From Schlegelella_A sp036272325 (GTDB lineage Bacteria; Pseudomonadota; Gammaproteobacteria; Burkholderiales; Burkholderiaceae_C), in the NCBI GenBank assembly GCA_036272325.1, contig DATAYY010000088.1, forward strand, positions 1 through 41,578: DNA of 41,578 nt, given 5' to 3'. The position numbers and the translations under genes were made by a program. The first letter of the stretch is position 1. The number at the start of each line of letters is the position of its first letter. The notes under the pieces are model-generated. The model did not search any database, had not been told where the DNA came from, and saw only the letters and a list, made by a program, of their open reading frames with translations. Shown in pieces: positions 10,661 to 19,090 of this stretch.

Positions 10661-11644
10661 GTGAGCGAAACCGCCGTCCCCGCCCCTGCGCACGCCGAGC
10701 CTGCGTTCGTCGAGCCGATCGGCCACGGCATCCACGTCGTCGACACCGGCTTTCATCGGCCGCTGTTCGATGCCGCCTACCTGCTCGTCGAGCGCGGCCG
10801 TGCCGCCTTCGTCGACACCGGCACCAACCACGCCGTGCCGCGTCTGCTCGCCGCGCTCGAGAGTACAGGCGTCGGCGTCGACGCGGTCGACTACGTCATC
10901 CCGACCCACGTCCATCTCGACCACGCCGGCGGCGCCGGCCTGCTGATGCAACAGCTGCCGAACGCGCGCCTGGTCGTGCACCCGCGCGGAGCGCGCCATC
11001 TCGTCGATCCCGGCCATCTCGTCAAAAGCGCGACCAGCGTCTACGGCGCTGCCGAAATCGACCGCTCGTATGGCCGGATCGTTCCGGTGCCGGCCGAGCG
11101 CGTCGTCGCGACGCGCGACGGCATGACGATCGAGCTCGCCGGTCGGCCCCTCTTTTTCCTCGACACGCCGGGCCATGCGATGCACCACCACTGCATCTGG
11201 GATGCGGCGAGCCGCGCCTTTTTCACCGGCGACACCTTCGGCCTCTCGTACCGCGACTTCGACACCGACGCCGGCCCATGGATCATGCCGACGTCGACGC
11301 CGGTCCAGTTTCAGCCGCAGGCGCTGCGCCGCTCGATCGAGCGCATGCTCGCCTCCACGCCGACGCACATGCATCTGACGCACTACGGCCGGGTCGGCGA
11401 CGTTGCCCGCCTCGGCGCGTTGTTGCTTGGCCAGCTCGACGAGATGGTGGCCGTCGCGCGCGCGACGCCACGCGGCGCCGACCGCCATCCGGCGCTGCTC
11501 CGCGATCTCGAGGCGATCCACCTCAGGAGCCTGCGTGCGCACGGCGTCACCCTGAGCGAGGCGCGCATCCACGAGCTGCTCGCGCTCGACCTCGAGCTGA
11601 ACGCGCAGGGCATCGCCATCTGGCTCGACCGCGGCCGCGCATGA
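10661..11644 (+). CDS. Metallo-beta-lactamase-fold hydrolase
   Basis: A 327-residue enzyme of the MBL superfamily. The zinc motif THVHLDHAGG gives H83, H85, D87 and H88; further ligand candidates lie in LDTPGHAMHHH and in FFTGDTFG, with a late His in MHLTHYGR. The C-terminal 80 residues form an all-helical extension. The start is GTG 10661. The product could be a hydrolase of thioesters, lactones or similar; the substrate is not readable. The stop overlaps the start of the following SDR gene (ATGA), so the two enzymes are probably made together and may act in one pathway. Confidence 0.85.
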   Translation: MSETAVPAPAHAEPAFVEPIGHGIHVVDTGFHRPLFDAAYLLVERGRAAFVDTGTNHAVPRLLAALESTGVGVDAVDYVIPTHVHLDHAGGAGLLMQQLPNARLVVHPRGARHLVDPGHLVKSATSVYGAAEIDRSYGRIVPVPAERVVATRDGMTIELAGRPLFFLDTPGHAMHHHCIWDAASRAFFTGDTFGLSYRDFDTDAGPWIMPTSTPVQFQPQALRRSIERMLASTPTHMHLTHYGRVGDVARLGALLLGQLDEMVAVARATPRGADRHPALLRDLEAIHLRSLRAHGVTLSEARIHELLALDLELNAQGIAIWLDRGRA

Positions 11645-12447
11645 ACGACGTCCGCTTCGATTTCAGCGGCCGCGTCGTCGTCGTCACCGGCGCTGCGCAA
11701 GGGATCGGCGCCGCGTGCGCGCGGCTGTTCGCGGTGAGCGGTGCGGCGGTCGCGCTGTGGGACGTCGCCACGGCGACCGTCGACGCGCTCGCGCGCGAGC
11801 TCGCCGGCGCGGGTGCGCGAACCTTTGCCGCCACCTGCGACGTCTCGCGCAGCGCCGACGTCGACATGGCGCTCGCTGCGACTCTCGCCGCGTTCGGCCG
11901 CGTCGACATCCTGGTCAACAACGCGGGGATCTTTCGCGCCGCCGAGTTCCTCGACATCGCCGAGGCCGACTGGGATGCCGTGATCGGCGTCAACCTCAAG
12001 GGTGCCTTTCTCGTCGCCCAGGCCGTCGCGCGCGAGATGGCCAGGAGCGGCGGCGGCGCGATCGTCAACATGAGCTCGGTCAACGGTGTCACCGCGATCC
12101 CGAGCATCGCCAGCTACAACGCGAGCAAGGGCGGCATCGACCAGCTGACGCGCGCAATGGCGCTCTCGCTCGCGGACCGCGGCATCCGCGTCAACGCGGT
12201 CGCGCCCGGGACGATCGCGACCGAGCTCGCGCAGCGGGCGGTCCTCGGCAGCGCCGAGGCGAAGTCGCGCATCCTGAGCCGCACGCCGCTGCGCCGGCTC
12301 GGCGATCCGGCCGAAGTCGCGGCCGTCTGCGCCTTCCTCGCCAGCGACGCCGCCAGCTACATGACCGGCGAGATCGTCTACGTCGACGGCGGCCGCCTCG
12401 CCCTCAACTACACGATGCCGCCTGCGACGCCGACGTCGTCGCCCTGA
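11641..12447 (+). CDS. Short-chain dehydrogenase/reductase
   Basis: Classical SDR of 268 residues. The cofactor motif TGAAQGIG spans 16-23, the NNAG motif is near 93-96, the catalytic set is N118, S145 or S146, Y159 and K163 (YNASK), and the C-terminal GEIVYVDGG follows. The residue after the second beta strand is D41 (LWD), which suggests NAD(H) rather than NADP(H). Its start overlaps the MBL hydrolase stop by 4 bases. It is convergent with the MFS gene, with only 7 bases between stops. The substrate is unknown; relatives act on sugars, hydroxy acids or steroids. Confidence 0.9.
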   Translation: MNDVRFDFSGRVVVVTGAAQGIGAACARLFAVSGAAVALWDVATATVDALARELAGAGARTFAATCDVSRSADVDMALAATLAAFGRVDILVNNAGIFRAAEFLDIAEADWDAVIGVNLKGAFLVAQAVAREMARSGGGAIVNMSSVNGVTAIPSIASYNASKGGIDQLTRAMALSLADRGIRVNAVAPGTIATELAQRAVLGSAEAKSRILSRTPLRRLGDPAEVAAVCAFLASDAASYMTGEIVYVDGGRLALNYTMPPATPTSSP

Positions 12448-12454
12448 CCGATCG

Positions 12455-13714
12455 TCACGCCGCCGCGGCGGCGGCGACGCGTGGCAACGGCGCGGTCTCG
12501 CGGATCGGCAGGTGGATCAGCGCCGCGCCGGCGGCGAGAACGATGTCGGCGTACCACATCCAGTCGTAGCTGCCGGTCCACTCGAACGCCTTGCCGCCGA
12601 GCCAGGCACCGAGGAAGCCGCCGAGCTGGTGCGAGAGCATGACGAAGCCGAACAGCGTCGCCATGTGCGCCGTGCCGAAGAACTTGGCGACGAGCCCCGC
12701 GGTCGGCGGCACCGTCGACAGATACGTCAGGCCGATCACGGCGGCGAAGACGAGCACGACCGCTTCGGTCTTGGGTGCGAACAGGAAGATCAGCACGGCA
12801 ACGCCGCGCGACGCGTAGATCAGCGCCAGCAGCGACTTCATGCGCCAGCGGCCGACCGCCCAGCCGATCGCGAAGCTGCCGACGATATTGAACAGGCCGA
12901 CGACCGCGAGCGCCCATGCGCCGACCGCCGGCGGCAGCTGGCATGCCGCGACGACTCCCGGCAGGTGGGTGGCGATGAAGGCGACGTGGAAGCCGCAGAC
13001 GAAAAAGCCCGCGGCGAGGAGCAGGTAGCCCGGCGTCCGCAGGGCGCGGCGGATCGCCTCGCGCGTCGTCTCCGGGCGCGCCGTCGTCGCTGTCGCCGCG
13101 GCCGCGGCTTGCGCCGCGCTGCCGCGCAGCAGCCACGCCGCGGGCAGCGCGAGCAGGACGATCGCGGCCATGCTCTGGATCGCCACCGCCCAGCCGGCGA
13201 TCGCAGTAATGCCTTGCGCAATCGGCACGAAGATGAACTGGCCGAACGAACCGCCGGCGTTGACGATGCCGGTCGCGATGCCGCGGCGCGACGGCGGCGT
13301 CAATCGCGCCGTCGCCGCCAGCAGCACCGAAGGACCCGCGAGGCCGGCGCCGCCGGCCGCGAGAACGCCGATCGCGACGATGAGGCCGAGCGTCGTCGAC
13401 ATCAGGGGAATGAGAGCGGTGCCGAGGCAGACGAGGACCAGCCCGACGAGCAACACGCGGCCGGCACCATAACGGTCGGCGACGATGCCCGCGACCGGCT
13501 GCGTCAATCCCCACCACAGCTGGCCAACGCCGAACGCAAGGCTGATGCTCGCCAGGCCGAGGCCGGTGGTCGAGTTGATGACGCTGAGGAAGAGCCCCAT
13601 CGACTGCCGCGCACCCATCGTCACCGCGAAGATTCCGCCCGCGCCAAGCACGACGAGCGCGAATGGAATCGCCGCGCGGGGCGGGCGCGCGGCGGCGATG
13701 GCGGCATCAGGCAT
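12455..13714 (-). CDS. Major facilitator superfamily transporter
   Basis: A 419-residue inner-membrane protein with about 12 hydrophobic segments in two halves, separated by an Ala/Thr-rich loop near residues 200-220. The loop-2/3 motif GIVADRYGAGRVL is characteristic of MFS carriers. It has an Ala-rich C-terminal tail encoded by a GC palindrome. The start ATG 13714 lies inside the end of the marR-type gene (8-base overlap), so expression is tied to that regulator. Such MarR/MFS pairs often export or import aromatic or organic-acid compounds; the substrate here is not known. Confidence 0.88.
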   Translation of the reverse strand: MPDAAIAAARPPRAAIPFALVVLGAGGIFAVTMGARQSMGLFLSVINSTTGLGLASISLAFGVGQLWWGLTQPVAGIVADRYGAGRVLLVGLVLVCLGTALIPLMSTTLGLIVAIGVLAAGGAGLAGPSVLLAATARLTPPSRRGIATGIVNAGGSFGQFIFVPIAQGITAIAGWAVAIQSMAAIVLLALPAAWLLRGSAAQAAAAATATTARPETTREAIRRALRTPGYLLLAAGFFVCGFHVAFIATHLPGVVAACQLPPAVGAWALAVVGLFNIVGSFAIGWAVGRWRMKSLLALIYASRGVAVLIFLFAPKTEAVVLVFAAVIGLTYLSTVPPTAGLVAKFFGTAHMATLFGFVMLSHQLGGFLGAWLGGKAFEWTGSYDWMWYADIVLAAGAALIHLPIRETAPLPRVAAAAAA

Positions 13715-14162
13715 CGGAGGTCTCTGGTTCGGACAAGGTGGCGAGGCAGCCGTCGAGGAGCGCGTGCAGCGCCGCGACGCGATCGCTGCCGAGCCGATCG
13801 TTGAGAGCGAGCTGCGCCCGCTTCCAGGCGCGCTGCGCCTCGGCACGCTTGGCGCTGCCGCGCGCCGTGAGGACCACGAGGCGCGAACGGCCGTCGGCAC
13901 CCGGGCCGACCCTGACCCAGCCGTGCTCGATCAAAGGCTGGAGGTTTCGCGTCAGCGTCGACGGATCCATCGCCATCGCCGCGGCGAGATCGCTCGGCCG
14001 CACCGCGCCGAGCCGCTCGATCTGCGACAGTAGCGAGTACTGGGTCGTCTTCAGGCCGCACTCGCTGACGACGTGGTCGTAGTGCTGGCTGACGCGGCGC
14101 GTCAGCTGGCGCAGCTTGAGGCTGGTGCAGCCGCGTGGTACGAGGGGGTCCTCGGTGGGCAT
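13707..14162 (-). CDS. MarR-family transcriptional regulator
   Basis: A 151-residue winged-helix regulator. The middle region (LKTTQYSLLSQIERLGAVRPSDLAAAMAMDPSTLTRNLQPLIEHGWV, split over about 38-85) is the HTH and wing lead-in, and ADGRSRLVVLTARG is the wing. The start ATG 14162 is chosen because it gives a normal N-terminus. It stands 6 bases downstream of a TACAAT -10-like element on this strand, which would make the message leaderless. It overlaps the MFS gene by 8 bases and diverges from a thioesterase gene across a perfect 14-base palindrome, its likely operator. Confidence 0.9.
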   Translation of the reverse strand: MPTEDPLVPRGCTSLKLRQLTRRVSQHYDHVVSECGLKTTQYSLLSQIERLGAVRPSDLAAAMAMDPSTLTRNLQPLIEHGWVRVGPGADGRSRLVVLTARGSAKRAEAQRAWKRAQLALNDRLGSDRVAALHALLDGCLATLSEPETSDA

Positions 14163-14168
14163 CGGAAG

Positions 14169-14182
14169 ATTGTAGCTACAAT
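14169..14182. promoter_or_regulatory. Perfect palindrome in the marR/thioesterase divergent promoter
   Basis: ATTGTAGCTACAAT is fully palindromic. Because of its symmetry it presents a TACAAT -10 element to both directions: 14177-14182 for the thioesterase gene and 14174-14169 for marR. A MarR dimer bound here would cover both -10 boxes at once. No strong -35 is visible for either direction. Confidence 0.75.
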
Positions 14183-14206
14183 TGTTGGACCGGACAGGAG
14201 TCACCG

Positions 14207-14749
14207 ATGCCAGAACGATCCGAAGCTGCCATCGACCGGCTCGCCGAATGGCGGGCCTTCGACGACGCCGTGCGTGCGAGCGGAGTCCGGTTTGGCGTCG
14301 CCACCCCCGAGCAAGCCGCCGGCAAGTCCGGGCTGCAAATGTTCCAGGCGATGCTTGCCGGCCAATGGCCGGCGCCGCCGATCTCGCAGACGCTCGACTT
14401 CACCCTCGCCGAGGCCGAGCACGGGCGCGTCGTCTTCCAGGGCAGGCCCGGCTTCGCGCACTACAACCCGATGGGAATCGTCCACGGCGGCTGGTTCGCG
14501 ACGCTGCTCGACTCGGCCCTCGGTTGCGCCGTCGCATCGACCCTGCCGGCCGGGAAGGCGTACACGACGGCCGAGCTCAAGGTCAACATCGTCCGCCCGC
14601 TCACCGACAAGGTGCCGTTCGTTCGTGCCGAGGGCCGGATCATCCACGGCGGCGGGCGGATGGCGACCGCCGACGCGCGCCTGACGGGCAGCGACGGCAA
14701 GCTGTACGCTCACGGTTCGACAACGTGCTTCATCTTCGACGCGAAATGA
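14207..14749 (+). CDS. PaaI-type hotdog thioesterase
   Basis: A 180-residue protein with a C-terminal hotdog fold (about 55-180). The motif HYNPMGIVHGGWFATLLDSA holds the HGG turn and the Asp of PaaI-type acyl-CoA thioesterases. The first 50 residues are a helical extension. ATG 14207 is preceded by AGGAG at 14196-14200. It is expected to hydrolyse an acyl- or aryl-CoA in the cytoplasm. It heads a two-gene unit with gloA and diverges from marR, so it probably belongs to that regulon. Confidence 0.82.
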   Translation: MPERSEAAIDRLAEWRAFDDAVRASGVRFGVATPEQAAGKSGLQMFQAMLAGQWPAPPISQTLDFTLAEAEHGRVVFQGRPGFAHYNPMGIVHGGWFATLLDSALGCAVASTLPAGKAYTTAELKVNIVRPLTDKVPFVRAEGRIIHGGGRMATADARLTGSDGKLYAHGSTTCFIFDAK

Positions 14750-14763
14750 GCCTCGGCGCTGAC

Positions 14764-15150
14764 ATGAGACTTCTCCACACCATGCTGCGGGTCGGCGACC
14801 TGCAGCGCTCGATCGACTTCTACACGCGAGTGATGGGGATGCGGCTGCTGCGCCAGACCGAGCGCCCCGAGCAGGGCTACTCGCTCGCCTTCGTCGGCTA
14901 CGGATCGAACCCCGAGCAGGCCGAGATCGAGCTGACCTACAACCATGGCGTGAAGTCGTACGAACTCGGCACCGCGTACGGCCACATCGCGCTCGGCATG
15001 CCCGACATCCGCTCCGCCTGCGAGAGGATCCGCGCCGGCGGCGGCGCGGTGACGCGCGAGCCGGGGCCGGTCAAGGGCGGGACGACGATGATCGCCTTCG
15101 TCGCCGACCCCGACGGCTACAAGATCGAGTTGATCGAGCGCGACGGCTGA
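14764..15150 (+). CDS. gloA: Lactoylglutathione lyase (glyoxalase I, Ni-type)
   Basis: Detoxifies methylglyoxal by isomerising its glutathione hemithioacetal to S-lactoylglutathione. The protein has 128 residues, and all four metal ligands of the E. coli-type enzyme are present at the same numbers: H5, E56, H74 and E122. The short length and lack of the longer eukaryotic loops predict Ni/Co rather than Zn activation, and the window also carries the nickel chaperones of urease. ATG 14764 gives the standard MRLLHTMLRVGD start; an upstream ATG at 14746 overlaps the thioesterase stop (ATGA) and may be the coupled start. Confidence 0.94.
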   Translation: MRLLHTMLRVGDLQRSIDFYTRVMGMRLLRQTERPEQGYSLAFVGYGSNPEQAEIELTYNHGVKSYELGTAYGHIALGMPDIRSACERIRAGGGAVTREPGPVKGGTTMIAFVADPDGYKIELIERDG

Positions 15151-15171
15151 CGGCGCGGCGAAGCGGCGGCA

Positions 15172-15810
15172 CTAGCGTCGCGCGAGCGCCGCAGCGTCGC
15201 GTGCCAGCCGCTCGATCCGCGGCCAGTCGGCGGCGGCGATCGCATCGGCGGGCGTCAGCCACGAGCCGCCGACGACGGCGACGTTGGCGAGCGCGAGGTA
15301 CTCGGGCGCCATCGAGGCATCGATGCCCCCGGTCGGACAGAACACGATGTCGGCGAACGGGCTCGCCCAGGCCTTCAGCATCGCCGTCCCGCCGGCGGCG
15401 GCGGCGGGGAAGAACTTGAGCAGGCGAAAGCCTGCATCGCTGGCCAGCATCACCTCGCTCGCGGTCGCGACGCCGGGCAACAACGCGAGATCGAGGGCCC
15501 GGCACGCGGCGGCAACTGCCGGCGACCAGCCCGGGCTGACGGCAAAGCGCGCGCCGGCGGCGTGCGCCGCGCGCGCGTCGGCGTCGCTGCGCACCGTGCC
15601 GGCGCCGACGATCGCTTCCGGCACCGCGCGCGCGATCGCCTCGATCGCAGGCAGCGCCGCCGCCGTCCGCAGTGTCACTTCGAGGACGCGGATACCGCCG
15701 GCGACGAGCGCTCGCGCAAGCGGGACGGCGTCGTCGGTGCGCTGCAGGACGATGACCGCGATCACCGGAGCAGGCGCCGCCAGCGTCAGCGGATCGAGCG
15801 ACTGCTGCAT
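15172..15810 (-). CDS. eda: 2-dehydro-3-deoxy-phosphogluconate (KDPG) aldolase
   Basis: Class I aldolase splitting KDPG into pyruvate and glyceraldehyde 3-phosphate (Entner-Doudoroff and uronate pathways). With ATG 15810 it has 212 residues, against 213 in E. coli. E44 (RVLEVTLRT), T72 (GAGTV) and the Schiff-base K132 (LLKFFPA) align with E. coli E45, T73 and K133, and the GGID phosphate loop follows near 161. A GTG ten codons upstream is an alternative start. No edd or other Entner-Doudoroff gene is nearby; the next gene upstream encodes an OmpA-like membrane protein. Confidence 0.92.
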   Translation of the reverse strand: MQQSLDPLTLAAPAPVIAVIVLQRTDDAVPLARALVAGGIRVLEVTLRTAAALPAIEAIARAVPEAIVGAGTVRSDADARAAHAAGARFAVSPGWSPAVAAACRALDLALLPGVATASEVMLASDAGFRLLKFFPAAAAGGTAMLKAWASPFADIVFCPTGGIDASMAPEYLALANVAVVGGSWLTPADAIAAADWPRIERLARDAAALARR

Positions 15811-15864
15811 TGCCTTTCTGTCCAGAACCCGGCCGGCCACGCGACGATCGGCGCCGCCGCCAGC

Positions 15865-16383
15865 TCAGCGCATCACCACCTCGACCCGCTTCGCGTCCGC
15901 CGCCGAGATGGCTCCGGGCGGCAGCTGCGAGATCTCGATCGTCATCCGGCCGAGCGGCACTCCGCTCTGCTCGAGGGTCTGCCGCACGACCTGCGTGCGC
16001 TGCCGCGCCAGGTCGAAGTGTCCGACCTCGGTCTTGGACAGGATTCCGATGCTGTGGCGCTGCGTCTGGGCGGTCGTCGCGAGCTTGCGGACTTTCGCCG
16101 CCTGATCCTCCGAGAGGCTCGCGGAGGCCGACGCGAAGGCGATCTGGTTCGGCAAATCGGCCGCTTCCGCGGCGCCCGATCCCACCGGAGCGGTCGCCGC
16201 GGTCAGCGGCGCGGCGGTCTCGGGCGTTGCATCGGCAGGAGTGGCCTGGTCGGGCGTCGGCGCGCGCGACCGCAATCCGGCGAGCACGAATCCTGCAATG
16301 GCGATGACGATCAGCACTGCCACCGCGAACTTCGCCGCGGTACGTGAAGAATTGCGCAGTGGCGGCGGTCTTCGATCGTCCAT
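15865..16383 (-). CDS. Membrane-anchored OmpA-like protein
   Basis: A 172-residue protein with a short basic cytoplasmic start, one membrane helix (about 18-38), an Ala/Pro/Thr-rich linker (about 40-75) and a C-terminal domain with the OmpA-like pattern of two short beta-alpha units (residues 95-172). Peptidoglycan binding is plausible but the core Asp/Arg motif is weak. It diverges from chaC by 39 bases and lies 54 bases upstream of eda on the same strand. A second OmpA-like protein in this window (near 31 kb) also neighbours a keto-deoxy-sugar aldolase gene. Confidence 0.7.
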   Translation of the reverse strand: MDDRRPPPLRNSSRTAAKFAVAVLIVIAIAGFVLAGLRSRAPTPDQATPADATPETAAPLTAATAPVGSGAAEAADLPNQIAFASASASLSEDQAAKVRKLATTAQTQRHSIGILSKTEVGHFDLARQRTQVVRQTLEQSGVPLGRMTIEISQLPPGAISAADAKRVEVVMR

Positions 16384-16422
16384 GTCTGTTCCGGATTTTT
16401 CTGCGACCGATTCTAGTTGGCG

Positions 16423-17034
16423 ATGACTGCACCATTTGCACCGCATGCAGGCGCGCGCGACCCGGCGCGACTACTCGATCACACGCTCGCCGCCTGGAAC
16501 GGCCGCGGCGATGTCTGGGTGTTCGGCTACGCGTCGCTGATCTGGCGGCCCGAGTTCGAGGCGGTCGAGGAACGGCCGGCGACCGTGCACGGCTGGCATC
16601 GCGCCCTCGCGATGCGCTCGCGCATCAACCGCGGCACGCCGGAACGTCCCGGCCTCGTCTTTGCCCTCGTCCCCGGCGGCTCGTGCCGCGGCCGCGCCTA
16701 TCGGATCGAGAGGACGCACGTCGAATCGGAGCTCGGGCGCCTGTGGGCGCGCGAGATGCCGTCTGGCGTCTACGATCCGAGGTGGCTCGCGTGCCGAACG
16801 CCCGAAGGAATCGTCCGCGGCCTCGCGTTCACGCTCAGCCGGCGCAGCCCGAGCCACACCGGCGAGCTTCCCGAAGGCGAGCTGCTCGACATCTTCAGGA
16901 CTGCAAACGGCCGCTACGGCAGCACGCTCGCATATCTCGTCGAGACCGCCCACTCGCTGCGCAGCTGCGGTATCCACGACCGCGACGTCGAGCGACTCGT
17001 CGCGCTCGCCCGCCGCCACGCGTTGACCGCGTGA
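16423..17034 (+). CDS. chaC: ChaC-family gamma-glutamylcyclotransferase
   Basis: A 203-residue enzyme that degrades glutathione to 5-oxoproline and Cys-Gly in the cytoplasm. The N-terminal WVFGYASLIWRPEF (about 33-47) is the family's substrate-binding YGSLIW-type loop. The catalytic Glu is expected in LWAREMPSGVYDP. HTGELP resembles the conserved C-terminal site. ATG 16423 is preferred over a TTG two codons upstream. It diverges from the OmpA-like gene. With gloA two genes away, this gives two glutathione-linked genes in a 3-kb stretch. Confidence 0.88.
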   Translation: MTAPFAPHAGARDPARLLDHTLAAWNGRGDVWVFGYASLIWRPEFEAVEERPATVHGWHRALAMRSRINRGTPERPGLVFALVPGGSCRGRAYRIERTHVESELGRLWAREMPSGVYDPRWLACRTPEGIVRGLAFTLSRRSPSHTGELPEGELLDIFRTANGRYGSTLAYLVETAHSLRSCGIHDRDVERLVALARRHALTA

Positions 17035-17050
17035 GCGCTGTGTTCCGTCG

Positions 17051-17695
17051 CTAGCGCCGCGCTGCCGCAGCGGCGCCGCTCGCGCCCGGTGGCGACGCCG
17101 CGGCATTGCGCCGCAGGGCCTCGAGATCGTCCTCGGTGTCGATGTCGACCAGGATGCCGGTGTCGTCGAGCTCGACCGGAAACGCCGGGTAGCGGGCAAC
17201 GATCCGGCGCGCACCTTCGTCGCCGACGAGCGCCGTGAGCTCCGGATAGAGCTCGGCGGCGAAGCCGACCGGGTGGCCGCGACGGCCGCGGTGCTGGGCG
17301 AACGCGATGGCGTGGTGCTCGATCGCACGCGCAACGGCGACGAGCGTCGTCGGCTGGATCAGCGGCATGTCGCCGGGCAACACCAGCCAGCCGCTCGAGT
17401 CGGGGCAGGCTCTGACGCCGGCAGCGATCGACACACCCATGCCGAGCAGGTTCGCGCCGTCCGACCCGACCTCGGCCAGGACGACGACATCACGCGCGGC
17501 GACGCTGCTGCGCGCGACGTCGACGAAGGGGGTCGTCGTGACAACGACCGTGCGCAGATGGCTGGCGATCGCGCTTGCGAGCGTCTGCGCGAGCACGGTC
17601 GAGTCGCCGAGCGGCTGCGCGAGCTTGTGGTGGCCGGCGCCGAAGCGCGAGCTTCGACCGGCGGCGAGAACGACCAACGTGGGTTGGGCTGCCAT
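17051..17695 (-). CDS. MobA/MocA-like nucleotidyltransferase
   Basis: A 214-residue NTP-transferase of the molybdenum-cofactor nucleotidyltransferase group. The N-terminal LAAGRSSRFG is the nucleotide-binding loop, LPGDMPLI is the metal-binding motif, and GHPVGF is typical of MocA/MobA-like proteins. It probably transfers CMP or GMP to molybdopterin, serving molybdenum hydroxylases, but no molybdoenzyme is in the window. The start chosen is ATG 17695; ATG 17719 would add eight residues. It is convergent with chaC (16 bases) and diverges from pdxH. Confidence 0.8.
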   Translation of the reverse strand: MAAQPTLVVLAAGRSSRFGAGHHKLAQPLGDSTVLAQTLASAIASHLRTVVVTTTPFVDVARSSVAARDVVVLAEVGSDGANLLGMGVSIAAGVRACPDSSGWLVLPGDMPLIQPTTLVAVARAIEHHAIAFAQHRGRRGHPVGFAAELYPELTALVGDEGARRIVARYPAFPVELDDTGILVDIDTEDDLEALRRNAAASPPGASGAAAAARR

Positions 17696-17807
17696 GCGTC
17701 GAGGATGGAAGAGCAGCATCGATTGAGGAAGTGGGAGGTCTACGTAAGGCCTTCCCCCAACGGCGGCAGCGCTCGCAATACCTGCGCCGACTGCAGGGCT
17801 TCGTTCC

Positions 17808-17813
17808 TATACT
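17808..17813 (+). promoter_or_regulatory. -10-like hexamer directly before pdxH
   Basis: TATACT lies 6 bases before the pdxH ATG (17820). With the usual 6-7 base distance to the transcription start, the message would begin at the start codon. There is no Shine-Dalgarno; the -35 region is weak. Confidence 0.4.
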
Positions 17814-17819
17814 CGTCCG

Positions 17820-18455
17820 ATGACCGACATCGCGGCGCTGCGCAAGAGCTACGAGCTGGCCGAACTCGATGAAACCGCCTCGTCGGCCGACCCGATGCAG
17901 CAGTTCGAGCGCTGGCTCGAGGAGGCGATCGCCGCGCAACTGCCCGAGCCGAACGCGATGACGCTGGCGACGGTCGGCGCCGACGGCCGGCCGTCGACGC
18001 GGGTCGTCCTCATCAAGGCCGTCGATCCGCGCGGCATCGTCTGGTACACGAACTACCAGAGCAGGAAGGGTCGCGAGCTCGCGGTCCATCCGTTCGCGGC
18101 GCTGCAGTTCCACTGGGTCGAGCTCGAGCGCGTCGTCCGCATCGAAGGTGCCGTCGAGCTGGTGACGGCGGCCGAGTCGGACGCCTATTTCGCATCGCGG
18201 CCACTCGATTCACGGATCGGCGCCTGGGCGTCGCCGCAGAGCGAGGTGATCGCGTCGCGCGCGACCCTGCTCGCCAACGCCGCGCGCTACGGTGCGAAGT
18301 TCATGCTGAAGCCGCCGCGGCCGCCGCACTGGGGCGGCTACCGCCTGCGACCCGAGTCATGGGAGTTCTGGCAGGGGCGCAAGTCCCGCCTCCACGACCG
18401 GTTGCGCTATCGCCGCGACGGCTCCGCGTGGCTGCGCGAGCGACTGGCGCCCTGA
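17820..18455 (+). CDS. pdxH: Pyridoxamine 5'-phosphate oxidase
   Basis: FMN-dependent enzyme that oxidises pyridoxine or pyridoxamine phosphate to PLP, the last step of vitamin B6 synthesis and salvage. The 211-residue length is normal. FMN- and substrate-binding blocks are visible: RVVLIKAVDPRGIVWYTNY, SRKG, ALQFHWVELERVVRIEG, and at the C-terminus GGYRLRPESWEFWQGRKSRLHDR. It is a single-gene unit with a -10-like hexamer six bases upstream of the ATG and no ribosome binding site. Confidence 0.96.
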   Translation: MTDIAALRKSYELAELDETASSADPMQQFERWLEEAIAAQLPEPNAMTLATVGADGRPSTRVVLIKAVDPRGIVWYTNYQSRKGRELAVHPFAALQFHWVELERVVRIEGAVELVTAAESDAYFASRPLDSRIGAWASPQSEVIASRATLLANAARYGAKFMLKPPRPPHWGGYRLRPESWEFWQGRKSRLHDRLRYRRDGSAWLRERLAP

Positions 18456-18465
18456 GCGGCGTCGG

Positions 18466-18969
18466 TCAGGGCTCGCCGGCCCAGTAGTCGAGGTCTTCGC
18501 CGCGACGCGACATGCGAGCGAAGGCCGGCTTGCCCGGCGGGCCGCTCATCGCCAGGACCTTGTCCGAGTCCGGATACTCGACGATCTCCGGCCGCTCCTG
18601 GGTGCTGATCGACAGGTACTTGAGCGGCGCATCGGAGGTGTTGACGATCTGGTGCGGATAGTCGGGGCCGGCGGGCAGGAAGGCGACGTCGCCCGCCTTC
18701 AGCTCGAGCATCTCTCCGGCGACGCGCAGCGCACCGCGACCTTCGAGGACGACAAAGGCCTCCTCCTGCGCGTGGTGCAGGTGGTAGGGGCAGCCGCGCA
18801 TTCCCGGCGCGACGATGTCGACGCTGATGCCGAGCGCGCGCGCCGCCGTTCCGGTCCCGAGCCGGCCGCAGAGGGTGTCGTAGAGCGGCGGCCGCGATTC
18901 GCGCTCCTTCGGCAGCTCGTCGATGTTGCGGATCAGCTGCTCGCGCAGCGTGCGTGCCCGTTCGTTCAT
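18466..18969 (-). CDS. Cupin-domain protein
   Basis: A 167-residue single-domain cupin. The first motif (YHLHHAQEEAFVVLEGRG) supplies two His and a Glu, and the second (PAGPDYPHQIVN) the third His, so a divalent metal site is intact. The C-terminal region includes a YWAGE end seen in small beta-barrel cupins. It could be an isomerase, dioxygenase or sensor; nothing in the context decides. The start is ATG 18969; earlier starts exist at about 19006. It converges on pdxH with a 10-base gap. Confidence 0.78.
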   Translation of the reverse strand: MNERARTLREQLIRNIDELPKERESRPPLYDTLCGRLGTGTAARALGISVDIVAPGMRGCPYHLHHAQEEAFVVLEGRGALRVAGEMLELKAGDVAFLPAGPDYPHQIVNTSDAPLKYLSISTQERPEIVEYPDSDKVLAMSGPPGKPAFARMSRRGEDLDYWAGEP

Positions 18970-19090
18970 GACGTCCTCGCGGGTGACGAATGAAACCGCC
19001 ATCATGCCGCTTGCCAACGGACACAGGACCGGCGCCGACCCTCCGGCACAATCGCGGCCGCCGCTTCGGCCGTACGACCCTCCGCACCCC

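Noticed and set aside
12458..12473. Sixteen-base GC palindrome near the end of the MFS gene
   Set aside because: It encodes the poly-Ala tail of the MFS protein; the symmetry follows from repeated GCC/GCG codons and has no T-run, so I did not call a terminator.
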